Assembly (NCBI GenBank): GCA_025370075.1
Contig: CP073016.1
Span: forward strand, 3,224,001 to 3,288,000
Direction of reading: 5' to 3'
Length of the DNA stretch: 64,000 bases
Source: Chryseotalea sp. WA131a
Lineage (GTDB): Bacteria > Bacteroidota > Bacteroidia > Cytophagales > Cyclobacteriaceae
The notes beneath the pieces were generated by a model. That model was not told the origin of the DNA, did not search any database, and saw nothing but the letters and a program-made list of their open reading frames with translations. Positions 7,563 to 16,462 of this stretch are shown one piece after another. A program made the translations under genes and the position numbers. Within the stretch, counting starts at the first letter, position 1. Each line of letters begins with the position of its first letter.

Positions 7563-10298
7563 TTATCTGATTTGCTGACCAATCGTAAAGTGGAATTGTG
7601 AGCCGCTCACGTCACGCGCATTCGGTAATCGATCAAATCCATACGCCCAGTTCAACCCAATCAACCCAAATGCTGGCATAAAGATACGCGCTCCAAATCC
7701 CGCTGATTTGTACAAATCAAACGGATTGAAAAGCTGATAATTGTCCCAGTTATTGCCTGCCTCAGAGAACACAAATCCATAAACGGTAGCCGACTGGCTG
7801 GTCACCACCGGGTAACGCAGCTCAAATCCAAACTTATTGTACACAATACCGCCTTCTATTCCTGTTACTTGACGGCTGCCCCTGGCGGCATAAAGCGGTG
7901 GTGTTACCTGATTATCAGGATAGCCACGCAAACCAACTATATCTTGCCCTAACACAAATGAGTTGAAACCTCCTGCCAGGCCAGCACCGCCCACCAAAAA
8001 TCTTTCAAAAGGACCGGGTGAAACTTTATTGTTATAGGTACCAATAAAGCCCATGTGTGCTTTGGCTTCCAACACCAAACTGCGACCCTGCGGTTTTTTG
8101 CTCCCCAAAATCTTAACATAAAATCTAGTATCCAACATCCACTTATGTAACTCGATAAAGCTGTAGCGTTGGTTTACATCGTTATAAAAGGAGGCATCTC
8201 TGAAAATCGAATAGGGTGGAGTGAGGTCTAAGCTAAGTGAAACGCTTGAACCTGCTGTTGGAAACATCGGATTGTCGATGCTGTTTCGGGCAAGGGTAGT
8301 ATTTAACTTAAAATTTCGGGTGGTACCAACAGCTGGTAACGTAGGCGAGCCAAAGTAATTGGCGTAATCATACACCAAATAAGAAAGTGAGTGGGTTAAT
8401 GAAAAATAATTATCGGGCCATTCTAACCTTCGGCCAAAGCCAATGGTAACCCCGGATTGCTTCAATGACGCATTGTCGTTAAATGTTAGTCCACCTACGC
8501 CCCGAGTTGGCAGGCGAGAGATGGAATGATTTAAACTGATGGTAAGAGCATTTGGCCTACGTCCACCCAGCCACGGTTCAGTGAATGAAATGTTATAGCT
8601 TTGGAAAGACGCTCCATTTGCTTGCACTTGCAATGACAAACGCTGTCCATCCCCCACGGGCAAGGGTCTCCATTTTTTTATGTGGGGCACATTGCGAAGA
8701 GAGAAATTGTTAAACGTCAACCCTACCGTTCCCACAAATCCAAAGAAACCTCCCCATCCACCCGATAATTGCACCTGGTCGTTTGATTGTTCTTCCACTT
8801 TCCAACCGATGTTAACTGTTCCGTTTGCAGGATTGGGCCGAATGTCTTGTTCAATCTTTTGGGGATTAAAATAACCCATCTGCGAAAGCTGCTGCTGCGT
8901 GCGTATGATATCAGCCCTGCGGAATTTCTGTCCTGGTATGGTTGTTAACTCCCTGCGGATTACATGGTCGCTGGTACGTTCGTTGCCTGCAATGGTTACT
9001 TCATCAATGGTTGCCTGGTCACCTTCAAAAATGCGCATCTCCACATCAATCGAATCGCCCGCTACCGCTACTTCTACGGGCGTTACGCGGAAGAACAGAT
9101 AGCCATCGTCCATGTACAAACCACTGATGTCGGCACCTTTCGGATTGAAAGTGGTTTTTTTATCAATCATTTCCTGATTGTAAACATCGCCCTTTTTGAT
9201 GTCGAGTACCTTGTTCAGTGTGGCAGCGGTGTACAAATAATTGCCCGTCCAGATGATATTTCTGAAAAAGTACTTTCTTCCCTCTTTGATTTTAAAATGG
9301 ATGTCAATTTTAGAATCGTTATAGTTTGAAATGGAGTCTGAAACAAGTTCTGCATCGCGGTAACCTTGCGTATTATAGAAGGCAATCATCTTCTTTTTGT
9401 CTTCTTCGTACTCTGTGCGAAGGAACTTTGACCCATTAAAGAAATTTAATTTGACAGTGCGATTGAAAAATTCTTTTACTTGGCGCCAGCTCGTTTTTTC
9501 CGCTGCAGAGTCTTTAAAAAATTCTTTTACTTTTCTGGGTTCTTTTCCCGTACCAATCAAGGTTTTGATTACTTCGCGATGAATGGAAACACGCGCATGT
9601 TCTTTCGTTTTCTTCAACTTCTTCTTCAAAACGGAAGACGAAACTTCATCGTTCCCTTCAAACTTGATCTCGTGTATCTTTACTTTTGATTTGAGATTGA
9701 CGTTGATGCGCAAACGCACACCGCCCCGGTTTAACGTATCGCGCTCTTGCACAATTTTTACTGCGGTGTTGAGAAAACCTTTTTTTACAAAGTGTTTTTT
9801 TACGCCCATCTCCGCATTGCGGATCATGGCATCGTTCACAATTTTACCTCTGATGAGGGTCAAGTCATCTTTTAACCCACTCACTTTGCCTTTGCTGATG
9901 CCGTCAAAATAAAAATCAGTCAACCGTGGACGTTCGGCCAAATTCACCACCAAGTATACGTTGGTACCTTCAATGCGGTCTATGGCTATGGTGGCATCGC
10001 CAATCAAACCGTGCTTCCACAACTTGCGAATAGCGTTGGAGATTGCATCTCCTGGTATTTTGATTTTATCACCAATTTTCAAACCGGTTAGCGATACCAT
10101 GGCATTTTTATCCAACACATTTAAGCCTTTTACCTCAATGCCAGCAATGGTGTATTCATTTGGCGCGCGGTAATTTAGCTCACCACTGGTAGGTTGTGAA
10201 TCCGTGGTGGTACCTGCATTGGTACGGCTCTTTCGAAATTGGGCTGAACTGGAGATACCAACAGCAAGCAATAAAAAAATCAGTAGAATCCGAGTCAT
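7563..10298 (-). CDS. bamA: Outer-membrane protein assembly factor BamA
   Basis: 911-aa Omp85 protein that inserts beta-barrel proteins into the outer membrane. Signal peptide MTRILLIFLLLAVGISSSAQ; POTRA repeats fill roughly residues 45-480 (for example IAGIEVKGLNVLDKNAMVSL and IDEVTIAGNERTSDHVIRRE); the C-terminal half is the 16-strand barrel with the loop-6 motif GLRGYPDN. It is longer than the E. coli protein, partly from a Lys/Phe-rich insertion in the middle POTRA region around VKEFFKDSA...VKEFFNRTVKLNFF, where KEFF occurs twice. ATG 10298 was preferred over an in-frame TTG at 10310, which overlaps the uppS stop. Confidence 0.93.
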   Translation of the reverse strand: MTRILLIFLLLAVGISSSAQFRKSRTNAGTTTDSQPTSGELNYRAPNEYTIAGIEVKGLNVLDKNAMVSLTGLKIGDKIKIPGDAISNAIRKLWKHGLIGDATIAIDRIEGTNVYLVVNLAERPRLTDFYFDGISKGKVSGLKDDLTLIRGKIVNDAMIRNAEMGVKKHFVKKGFLNTAVKIVQERDTLNRGGVRLRINVNLKSKVKIHEIKFEGNDEVSSSVLKKKLKKTKEHARVSIHREVIKTLIGTGKEPRKVKEFFKDSAAEKTSWRQVKEFFNRTVKLNFFNGSKFLRTEYEEDKKKMIAFYNTQGYRDAELVSDSISNYNDSKIDIHFKIKEGRKYFFRNIIWTGNYLYTAATLNKVLDIKKGDVYNQEMIDKKTTFNPKGADISGLYMDDGYLFFRVTPVEVAVAGDSIDVEMRIFEGDQATIDEVTIAGNERTSDHVIRRELTTIPGQKFRRADIIRTQQQLSQMGYFNPQKIEQDIRPNPANGTVNIGWKVEEQSNDQVQLSGGWGGFFGFVGTVGLTFNNFSLRNVPHIKKWRPLPVGDGQRLSLQVQANGASFQSYNISFTEPWLGGRRPNALTISLNHSISRLPTRGVGGLTFNDNASLKQSGVTIGFGRRLEWPDNYFSLTHSLSYLVYDYANYFGSPTLPAVGTTRNFKLNTTLARNSIDNPMFPTAGSSVSLSLDLTPPYSIFRDASFYNDVNQRYSFIELHKWMLDTRFYVKILGSKKPQGRSLVLEAKAHMGFIGTYNNKVSPGPFERFLVGGAGLAGGFNSFVLGQDIVGLRGYPDNQVTPPLYAARGSRQVTGIEGGIVYNKFGFELRYPVVTSQSATVYGFVFSEAGNNWDNYQLFNPFDLYKSAGFGARIFMPAFGLIGLNWAYGFDRLPNARDVSGSQFHFTIGQQIR

Positions 10299-10302
10299 TA
10301 AA

Positions 10303-11046
10303 TCAAGCAATAGGGGTCAGCACTTTTCCAAAACGTCTTTCTCGCTTTTGATATTCACAGATGGCCAGATAAAGATCTTCTTTGCGAAAATCTGGCCAAA
10401 GCTTAGGGGTTATGTACAATTCCGTATAGGCAATTTGCCAGAGCAAAAAATTACTGATGCGCATTTCTCCGCTTGTACGGATCAATAATTCAGGGTCGGG
10501 CACACGAGCAGTTTCCAAGTGTTGCGAAATCATCTGCTCATCGATGTCTGCAGGTTTTAGTTCTCCCAAGTGGATCTTTCGGCCAATCTCTTGAACAGCC
10601 TTGGTTAACTCCCACCGGCCGCTATAATTCAATGCGATAAATAAAGTGAGTCCGGTATTATTTTCGGTTTGCTTCATGGCATCGTGCAGATTTACCCGGC
10701 AATCGGTGGGCAACTGAGAAATATCTCCGATGGTTTTAAGTTTCACTTTATTCTTGTGCAATGAGTCAATTTCTTTTCGCAAGGTATTCACCAACAATTC
10801 CATCAATGCGTCCACTTCTTCTTTTGGCCTTCCCCAATTTTCAGTACTAAAGGCATACAGCGTTAAGTATTTTACACCCAATTCGCCAGCGCCTTCAATT
10901 ACATCCCGAACGGCCTCGATCGCATTTCTATGACCGAAAATGCGGACAGCCCCTTTGTTTTTTGCCCATCTACCATTGCCATCCATGATAACGGCAATGT
11001 GGCGAGGCAGATTATGAGGGTCAATATTTTCTTTAGCTGAAGCCAC
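10303..11046 (-). CDS. uppS: Isoprenyl transferase (undecaprenyl diphosphate synthase)
   Basis: 247-aa cis-prenyltransferase making the C55 lipid carrier for cell-wall and O-antigen synthesis. The signature IMDGNGRWA places the catalytic Asp at residue 22. ALNYSGRWEL and the C-terminal PELLIRTSGEMRISNFLLWQ bind the isopentenyl diphosphate and Mg. Normal family length. The start is GTG; no in-frame ATG exists before the essential MDGNGRW. A -7 box only 8-15 bases upstream suggests a very short or absent leader. First gene of the uppS-bamA-skp-skp operon; bamA begins four bases after its stop. Confidence 0.95.
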   Translation of the reverse strand: MASAKENIDPHNLPRHIAVIMDGNGRWAKNKGAVRIFGHRNAIEAVRDVIEGAGELGVKYLTLYAFSTENWGRPKEEVDALMELLVNTLRKEIDSLHKNKVKLKTIGDISQLPTDCRVNLHDAMKQTENNTGLTLFIALNYSGRWELTKAVQEIGRKIHLGELKPADIDEQMISQHLETARVPDPELLIRTSGEMRISNFLLWQIAYTELYITPKLWPDFRKEDLYLAICEYQKRERRFGKVLTPIA

Positions 11047-11053
11047 AAGGGTG

Positions 11054-11061
11054 CAAAAGTA
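11054..11061 (-). promoter_or_regulatory. -7 box TACTTTTG of the uppS-bamA-skp operon
   Basis: CAAAAGTA on the plus strand is an exact TAnnTTTG match on the minus strand, immediately before the GTG start of uppS. Confidence 0.55.
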
Positions 11062-11156
11062 GCCTTTTTTTGAAAATAATAGCGCACTTTTTAAGCCTTG
11101 GTTTCGTGTGTTTTAAGATGATTGTGATAAAGAAAAAGTTCTATTGTGACCCCAAA

Positions 11157-11858
11157 TTAGCGATAGGGATTTTTGGCGCAGGGTATATCGTAGAAAGTAT
11201 AGGTAAGGGTAATGCCGGTGAAGAAATAATTGTCGAAATCGTTGGGGTTACCGTATTGATAGTTTTTTAACGAAGGATCTGCTTGCGATACATTGTCGAG
11301 GTAGTCGAAAAAGGTTTTTCTTATACCAAATTCAAAAGCGATGTAATACTTAGGATTAAGCACATATTTCATGCCTCCACCGATTGGAATGGATAATTGA
11401 ACATTGCTATACTCTGCCGGTTTGGTTTGCGTTCCTGAAATGCCGAATAAGGCAATGCCTGTAAACAAATAAGGGGTAAACCGAAGCCTACGCTTGTCAT
11501 CGCGCCAATCCAAAAAATGATATTCGAATGTGCTGGACAACTCCATCAAAAAAAGATCAAAAGAGGCATTGCGCTTGAAGGCAGCCGGATCGATAGGGTC
11601 ATTCTTATCACTGGCACCAAGTTGGCCAGCGGTTAGTGCCGTTCTAAAACTGATGACTCGGCTAATGTTGCTCCGGTAAAATAAGGTGGCAGCAGGCTCA
11701 CTAGTCGTTAAGTCATAGGTACGTACCAAATCGCCTGTGTAGTTAAAAACACCGATGCCACCACCAATCTCGGAGCGTTGAGATAATTGGCTAAAAAGAT
11801 TCGTAGCCGATAAAAAGGCAATAGTAAAAAAAACATTCGCAAGGGAATTGCGAATCAT
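11157..11858 (-). CDS. DUF6089/PorG-like outer-membrane beta-barrel protein
   Basis: 233-aa secreted protein with an N-terminal hydrophobic signal (MIRNSLANVFFTIAFLSATNLFSQ). Alternating polar/hydrophobic strands follow, for example IGGGIGVFNYTGDL and YYIAFEFGIRKTFFDYLDNV, typical of a small barrel. The segment YLDNVSQADPSL closely parallels YLDDVSQNYVDL in the upstream gene, so the two are paralogues. Proteins of this type sit beside uppS-bamA in many Bacteroidota; one relative, PorG, belongs to the type IX secretion apparatus, but membership here is an inference. Its ATG overlaps the upstream stop by one base (TAATG). Confidence 0.7.
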   Translation of the reverse strand: MIRNSLANVFFTIAFLSATNLFSQLSQRSEIGGGIGVFNYTGDLVRTYDLTTSEPAATLFYRSNISRVISFRTALTAGQLGASDKNDPIDPAAFKRNASFDLFLMELSSTFEYHFLDWRDDKRRLRFTPYLFTGIALFGISGTQTKPAEYSNVQLSIPIGGGMKYVLNPKYYIAFEFGIRKTFFDYLDNVSQADPSLKNYQYGNPNDFDNYFFTGITLTYTFYDIPCAKNPYR

Positions 11859-12964
11859 TATCTGAATTTCGCTTTATGGAAGGTGGCTCCTAAGATATAC
11901 GTCAATCGCACTGAGGTCACCATATAGATATCGTTGTTCTTTTTGTTGCCTCTATTGTTGTCTGGGAACTCTCTTCCAAATCCGCTGCGTGTTAAATATG
12001 TGTTTCCATCGGCTCCTACATAACTTCCAAAGTTGAAAGGATCGGCAGCTATTTGCTGCGGGGTATAAAGTTCGTTGGTTCTATAAGATAAAGCTTGTGC
12101 CAATTTTGTTAAGGTTGGATCTCCATTTTCAGCTTTGATTTTGCCTAGGTCAACATAGTTTTGGCTTACATCATCCAGATAATCTGTGAAAGTATACCGG
12201 AAACCTAAATCGGCCCACAAATCAAACACTTCGTTTAATCTAAAACGAGCGCCAATGCCAAATGGTATAGCAAACTGCAAATTACTGTAAGGCTTTATTT
12301 CATAGTTGACATCACTTGGTGCTAAAGTTGCGTATTGCCCTTCCGTTCCCAGTGGTTGCAAATCAACCCATTGCCCAGCGTAAGGATTAGTCGTGCCGTC
12401 TAAGAAAGTGGCGGGGGCTTGAGCTTGCGGGTTATGGTAAAACAGTGCAGCCCCAACGAAAAAGTAGGGAGTCCATTTTACACGACTGATATAGGTAGAT
12501 TGATTATCAAAAAGGTCAAAGTAAGCGACCGCTGACAGTTCGTGAATTCTGTTCCGGAACGAAGCATTGCGTTGAGCACGAAAGAAACCATTGCTAAGGT
12601 CATTTTCATTGGCAGACTCTTTATCTGACCCCTTTAGCGTTCCAAACATATACTGCACTTGCAATGTATAGCGAGGGCCAAAACGGTGGAATAAGGAAAT
12701 GCCAAATCCCGGCTTGGTAAATGAAATGTCTGTGCTGAAAGCGGAAGGTGTTGGAGCTAAATCTCCAAAATAGTTTAGTGCATTTAATGAGAAGCCAACA
12801 CCAGAATATACGTTTTGACGGCTAAAGCCCCTTTTTTTTCCTTGAAAACTGGCCATACTCTTATTATTTTTTTTGATGGCTTTTCGATTAAACTGGGCAT
12901 AGGATTCATTAAAGGATCCTACCAGTAGAAACAAACTCATCAGAACAAAACATAGCTTTCTCAT
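11858..12964 (-). CDS. DUF6089/PorG-like outer-membrane protein, longer paralogue
   Basis: 368-aa protein starting MRKLCFVLMSLFLLVGSF with cleavage after SYA-Q. ATG 12964 was preferred to an ATG 60 bases upstream, which would lie beyond the promoter. A basic linker (FNRKAIKKNNKSMASFQGKK) precedes barrel strands such as VYSGVGFSLNALNYFGDLAP and FRLNEVFDLWADLGFRYTFT. It shares the YLDDVSQ block with the next gene. Against the downstream copy it has an insertion of about 60 residues after that block, holding TRSGFGREFPDNNRGNKK. The pair forms its own operon between nadK and uppS. Confidence 0.7.
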   Translation of the reverse strand: MRKLCFVLMSLFLLVGSFNESYAQFNRKAIKKNNKSMASFQGKKRGFSRQNVYSGVGFSLNALNYFGDLAPTPSAFSTDISFTKPGFGISLFHRFGPRYTLQVQYMFGTLKGSDKESANENDLSNGFFRAQRNASFRNRIHELSAVAYFDLFDNQSTYISRVKWTPYFFVGAALFYHNPQAQAPATFLDGTTNPYAGQWVDLQPLGTEGQYATLAPSDVNYEIKPYSNLQFAIPFGIGARFRLNEVFDLWADLGFRYTFTDYLDDVSQNYVDLGKIKAENGDPTLTKLAQALSYRTNELYTPQQIAADPFNFGSYVGADGNTYLTRSGFGREFPDNNRGNKKNNDIYMVTSVRLTYILGATFHKAKFR

Positions 12965-12987
12965 ATCGAGTAATTTTAGGCCAAGTG

Positions 12988-13016
12988 CAAAGTTAAAAAA
13001 AATAATTAATTGACAA
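12988..13016 (-). promoter_or_regulatory. Promoter: TTG-N18-less-one-TAACTTTG type, for the DUF6089 pair
   Basis: CAAAGTTA at 12988-12995 gives TAACTTTG on the minus strand, and CAA at 13014-13016 gives the -33 TTG with an 18-base spacer. This is the most complete Bacteroidota promoter in the window. Confidence 0.7.
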
Positions 13017-13059
13017 TTAACCATTTAAAGTTAAAAAAGTAAATTTAATGTAAGATAAT

Positions 13060-13938
13060 CTAATTTCGGATATCCAATCCCCAATTCAATTTTTGGCGTA
13101 AGGTATTGAAGTAATTTTGACCATCCAATTGAACCAAGCGAACCTTAAATTTCTCTTTGCTGATCTTCAATTTTACTGAATCATCAACGGTTTCGAAACG
13201 GGAATCTAATGATACCAGGTATTTTTTACTGCGGCCTTCAATTGCGAGCGTTATTTCCGAATCATCCGATAATACAATTGGCCTCGTGCCCAAATTATGC
13301 GGGCTAACGGCTGTTAGAACAAAGCACTCGGATTGAGGATTTACCAACGGCCCCCCACAGCTTAACGAATAACCCGTAGATCCGGTAGGCGTGGCAATGA
13401 TCAATCCATCTGCCCAATAAGAATTCAATAGTTGCCCGCCCACAGATGCATGCACGGTGATCATGGAAGATGTGTCTTTTTTAGTGATGGTGAAATCGTT
13501 CAACGCATAATTGAGATTGCCAAATAACTTAGGTGTAGAGGTTAACTTTAACACCGAGCGGCTATCGATTTTAAACTGACCATTGATGAGTGCATCGATG
13601 GAGTCTTCCATATCATCGCGGCTGTTGGTGGCCAAAAAACCTAATCGGCCAGTGTTGATACCCATAATGGGCACTTCTGTTCGCCCGATGAATGTAACGG
13701 ACTCCAACAACGTGCCATCGCCACCCAGCGAAAGAAAAAAATCCAGCAGGCGCAAATTGTCACCCAATTCAAAAGTTTTAAGTTTATAGGCTTGCACCTT
13801 GGCCGATTTAAATTGCTTTAGAAATTTGGATGAGACCCAAATCTCGGCCTCTGTCCTTTTCAGATGGTCAAGTACCTTCTCAATAAAGCGAGTGGATTTG
13901 TTTTGAAAATCTTTGCCGTGGATGCCAATGCGCTTCAT
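13060..13938 (-). CDS. nadK: NAD kinase
   Basis: 292-aa cytoplasmic enzyme that phosphorylates NAD to NADP. Motifs: LSLGGDGTLLES (GGDGT at 72-76, catalytic Asp74), MGINTGRLGFLAT, and TPTGSTGYSLSCGGPLVNP, which forms the active-site loop. Length matches bacterial NadK. Nine bases separate it from the CBS-domain gene upstream, so it belongs to the hydrolase-CBS-nadK operon. Confidence 0.95.
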   Translation of the reverse strand: MKRIGIHGKDFQNKSTRFIEKVLDHLKRTEAEIWVSSKFLKQFKSAKVQAYKLKTFELGDNLRLLDFFLSLGGDGTLLESVTFIGRTEVPIMGINTGRLGFLATNSRDDMEDSIDALINGQFKIDSRSVLKLTSTPKLFGNLNYALNDFTITKKDTSSMITVHASVGGQLLNSYWADGLIIATPTGSTGYSLSCGGPLVNPQSECFVLTAVSPHNLGTRPIVLSDDSEITLAIEGRSKKYLVSLDSRFETVDDSVKLKISKEKFKVRLVQLDGQNYFNTLRQKLNWGLDIRN

Positions 13939-13947
13939 AGAGCGGGT

Positions 13948-14613
13948 TTATATTTCTAGGTAACGAAGCAATAAATCCACCTTCTCTTTTTCGTGGTCTT
14001 CGTATTTGGTCTCTTTATAGCGTGCGATGACCCGGTAATTAAATCGCTCAAGCGTAGCTACAATTCGTTTGATATCGAGCTGATTGATTTTCAGTGTAAG
14101 CTTGATTTTGCCTATGTCCATGGGGTCTTCCACCATGTTGCTGCTGATAATTTTAGCATTATTCTCTTCTACATACCGGCTGATTTCGGCCAGGGAATAA
14201 TCTACCAAGTCCATTGACAAAACAAGGATGGCCCCAGGCATTTGCACCGAGGCAGATTGAGCAAACGTGTATAAGATATCTTGAATGGTAATCAGCCCTA
14301 CGTATCGAGAATCTTCGTTCAGCACGGCCACTATTTGCAATTTGTTGTCGCCCGCTACTTTTAAGATGTCATAAAAATGAGCATCCCCGGTAACGGTGCA
14401 GTTTGGGGCTACCAAATCAAAATCAGCAAGATTTTTTTCAATGTCGTTTGATTCTAAAATGATTTCTTCAGAGATAAAGCCAAGTAGTTTGCCATCGTCA
14501 ACCACGGGCAAGTGATTGCAACGGAACTCTTCCATCCACACAATGGCCTTGTGGGCATCGTCTGTCACCTTCAGCGGTGGTATCATGTGGTTGATCAGTT
14601 CTTCGGCTATCAT
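13948..14613 (-). CDS. CBS-pair domain protein with C-terminal ACT-like region
   Basis: 221-aa cytoplasmic protein. Two CBS motifs (about 8-60 and 70-125: HLPVVDDGKLLGFISEE and QIVAVLNEDSRYVGLITIQD) form one Bateman module that usually binds adenine nucleotides. The rest (AILVLSMDLVDYSLAEISRY...KIKLTLKINQLDIKRIVATLERF) has the beta-alpha-beta rhythm of an ACT/Nif-ferredoxin-like domain. It directly abuts the hydrolase stop (TAA then ATG) and precedes nadK, so it may sense adenylate or NAD levels for that operon; this is inference from context. Confidence 0.75.
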   Translation of the reverse strand: MIAEELINHMIPPLKVTDDAHKAIVWMEEFRCNHLPVVDDGKLLGFISEEIILESNDIEKNLADFDLVAPNCTVTGDAHFYDILKVAGDNKLQIVAVLNEDSRYVGLITIQDILYTFAQSASVQMPGAILVLSMDLVDYSLAEISRYVEENNAKIISSNMVEDPMDIGKIKLTLKINQLDIKRIVATLERFNYRVIARYKETKYEDHEKEKVDLLLRYLEI

Positions 14614-15369
14614 TTATTTCCTAACTAAAAAATCTTCCACCATTTCATTGAATTTCTCTGGGTGCTCCATCATAGGGGCATGACAGCATTTATCAATAAA
14701 TTTCAATTCTGAGTTTGGAATCAATCGGTTAAACTCATGCCCAACCATTGGTGGGGTGATGGTGTCGTTCAGCCCCCACACAAGCAACGTTGGTACTTTT
14801 ATTTTTGGTAATTCCAATGCCAAATTGTTTCGCTGAGCAGATTTTGCAATCGCCACGATGCGCATACACTTAGGGATGCTTTTAGTCGTTTCAAAAACCT
14901 CGTCTACCAATTCTTTACTGGCCACTTTCGGATCGTAGAACGTATACGCCACACGCTCGCGAATGTAATCGTAACTGCCTCTGCGTGGGTACGAGCCGCC
15001 CATTGTGTTTTCAAATAAACCCGAGCTTCCCGTAAGAACTAGCTTGGTCACTTTTTCAGGATTCTTGAGTGCATACAAAATACCAACATGGCCACCGAGT
15101 GAATTACCCATGATCATGAGCTTGTCAAGCTGCATTAATTCTACAAATCGCTCGGTAAACTCACGCAAGCCTTCTAACCCTGCCTGTTTAATAGGCATCT
15201 CATAAATAGGCAACATGGGTATCACCACGCGAAAATGCTTGGAGTAGTGATTTACCACTGCTTCCCAGTTGCTCAGCGCACCAAAAAGTCCGTGCAAAAG
15301 CATCAGTACAGGGCCGCTGCCTTTGTCAACATACTTAAAATCATGCGCTTCCTTTACTTGCAATGCCAT
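14614..15369 (-). CDS. Alpha/beta hydrolase
   Basis: 251-aa soluble hydrolase. LLHGLFGALSNW forms the oxyanion region; the nucleophile elbow is MGNSLGG (Ser90); the acid is Asp in WGLNDTITPP and the base His in DKCCHAPMMEHPE. The layout is that of MhpC-like C-C bond hydrolases and esterases; the substrate is unknown. First gene of an operon with the CBS protein and nadK, with no gap to the next start. The 56-base gap to cvpA leaves room for its own promoter, but no clear -7 box was found. Confidence 0.82.
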   Translation of the reverse strand: MALQVKEAHDFKYVDKGSGPVLMLLHGLFGALSNWEAVVNHYSKHFRVVIPMLPIYEMPIKQAGLEGLREFTERFVELMQLDKLMIMGNSLGGHVGILYALKNPEKVTKLVLTGSSGLFENTMGGSYPRRGSYDYIRERVAYTFYDPKVASKELVDEVFETTKSIPKCMRIVAIAKSAQRNNLALELPKIKVPTLLVWGLNDTITPPMVGHEFNRLIPNSELKFIDKCCHAPMMEHPEKFNEMVEDFLVRK

Positions 15370-15425
15370 TTTGGTATTTTATTTTCCGATAAGTAACTAA
15401 AAATTATTGAACCTAGAAACGGTCA

Positions 15426-15932
15426 TCAAAACTCCTTAAAAATTTCTTTGAAGAAAGGGATCATATCACCAGCCCAACCCGACATGTTTTGCGCCACTTT
15501 GGCCACCCATGGATATAGGTAGGAGCCTGCCACCCAGTTGGATGGAAGCGTTAGTTTCAACGCAGTGGCCAGCCAAATAAGTACGCTAACGCAAAACACA
15601 TATTTAGTTATCCCCAATGCCGCACCAGCAAAAGAATCTACTTTGCCGAGAAACGTATCGTCCAGCGAATTTTTGATTCGATTGCCAATGAACAATGTGA
15701 GCCCCAACACCAACACAAAAATGATCATGAATGAAAGGTAAGGAAGAAACTTTTTGTCGGCATTGAATTCTCGCTGCAGCACTTCCATTCCCCAGCCCAT
15801 CAATTTGAAGCCCACAAAAATGCCCAGCACAATAGCGAGCAAATAAAAGAGTTCCATCAAAAAACCACGCTTGTAACCGAGATAGGCACCCAACCCGAGC
15901 ATGAGTATCAATACAATGTCTGCTTTACTCAA
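15426..15932 (-). CDS. CvpA family membrane protein
   Basis: 168-aa protein with four predicted membrane helices (about 4-20, 27-50, 64-88 and 104-124), the fold of CvpA/colicin V production proteins. ADIVLILMLGLGAYLGYKRG near the start is the recognisable family opening. The start is a TTG that overlaps the TGA of the upstream gene (TTGA); no ATG is available before the first helix. Family role: inner-membrane protein linked to envelope stress and secretion, mechanism unclear. Confidence 0.82.
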   Translation of the reverse strand: MSKADIVLILMLGLGAYLGYKRGFLMELFYLLAIVLGIFVGFKLMGWGMEVLQREFNADKKFLPYLSFMIIFVLVLGLTLFIGNRIKNSLDDTFLGKVDSFAGAALGITKYVFCVSVLIWLATALKLTLPSNWVAGSYLYPWVAKVAQNMSGWAGDMIPFFKEIFKEF

Positions 15933-16381
15933 GAGGCCAACAGCTTTTTAACCAACTCTGAAATGACTTTTCCATCGGCTTGGCCAGCCAATGCTTTGGT
16001 GGCCGTACCCATTACTTTGCCCATGTCTTGAGGACCTTTCGCACCTACCTGTTCGATTATTTTTTTCACCTCGGCAGCTATTTCGGCTTCACTAAGCTGC
16101 TTGGGCAAATACCGATTGATGATTTCCAATTGAAAAGTTTCTTTTTGTGCCAAGTCGGTGCGGCCTTCCTTGGTAAAGATTTCGGCTGATTCTTTGCGCT
16201 GCTTGGCAGCCTTCATCAAAATTTTGTTTTCTACATCATTGGCAATGTCTTCGCTGCCACCTTTCTCTGTTTCGGCTAGCAAAATCATGCTCTTAATGCT
16301 GCGCAAGGCTTCTAACTCTTCTTTGTTTTTGGCGAGCATGGCTTTTTTGATGTCGCCATCGATTTGAAGTTTTAAACTCAT
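15929..16381 (-). CDS. GatB/YqeY domain protein
   Basis: 150-aa cytoplasmic protein made only of the YqeY domain, the tRNA-binding tail found at the end of GatB. Visible features: KAMLAKNKEELEALRSIKSMI, the QRKESAEIFTKEGRTDLAQKE helix and the C-terminal GPQDMGKVMGTATKALAGQADG block. Stand-alone YqeY is widespread, probably tRNA-related, with no proven role. It is first of a two-gene unit with cvpA, with a -7 box at 16401-16408. Confidence 0.88.
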   Translation of the reverse strand: MSLKLQIDGDIKKAMLAKNKEELEALRSIKSMILLAETEKGGSEDIANDVENKILMKAAKQRKESAEIFTKEGRTDLAQKETFQLEIINRYLPKQLSEAEIAAEVKKIIEQVGAKGPQDMGKVMGTATKALAGQADGKVISELVKKLLAS

Positions 16382-16400
16382 AAGTGATGCTATTAATGGG

Positions 16401-16408
16401 CAAAGATA
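16401..16408 (-). promoter_or_regulatory. -7 box TATCTTTG of yqeY-cvpA
   Basis: CAAAGATA on the plus strand is an exact TAnnTTTG match on the minus strand, 20-27 bases upstream of the ATG at 16381. Confidence 0.5.
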
Positions 16409-16462
16409 GAATAGAAAACCAAATGACAGACCCCTGCGTTTGATAGACCAAAATGATTTTTT

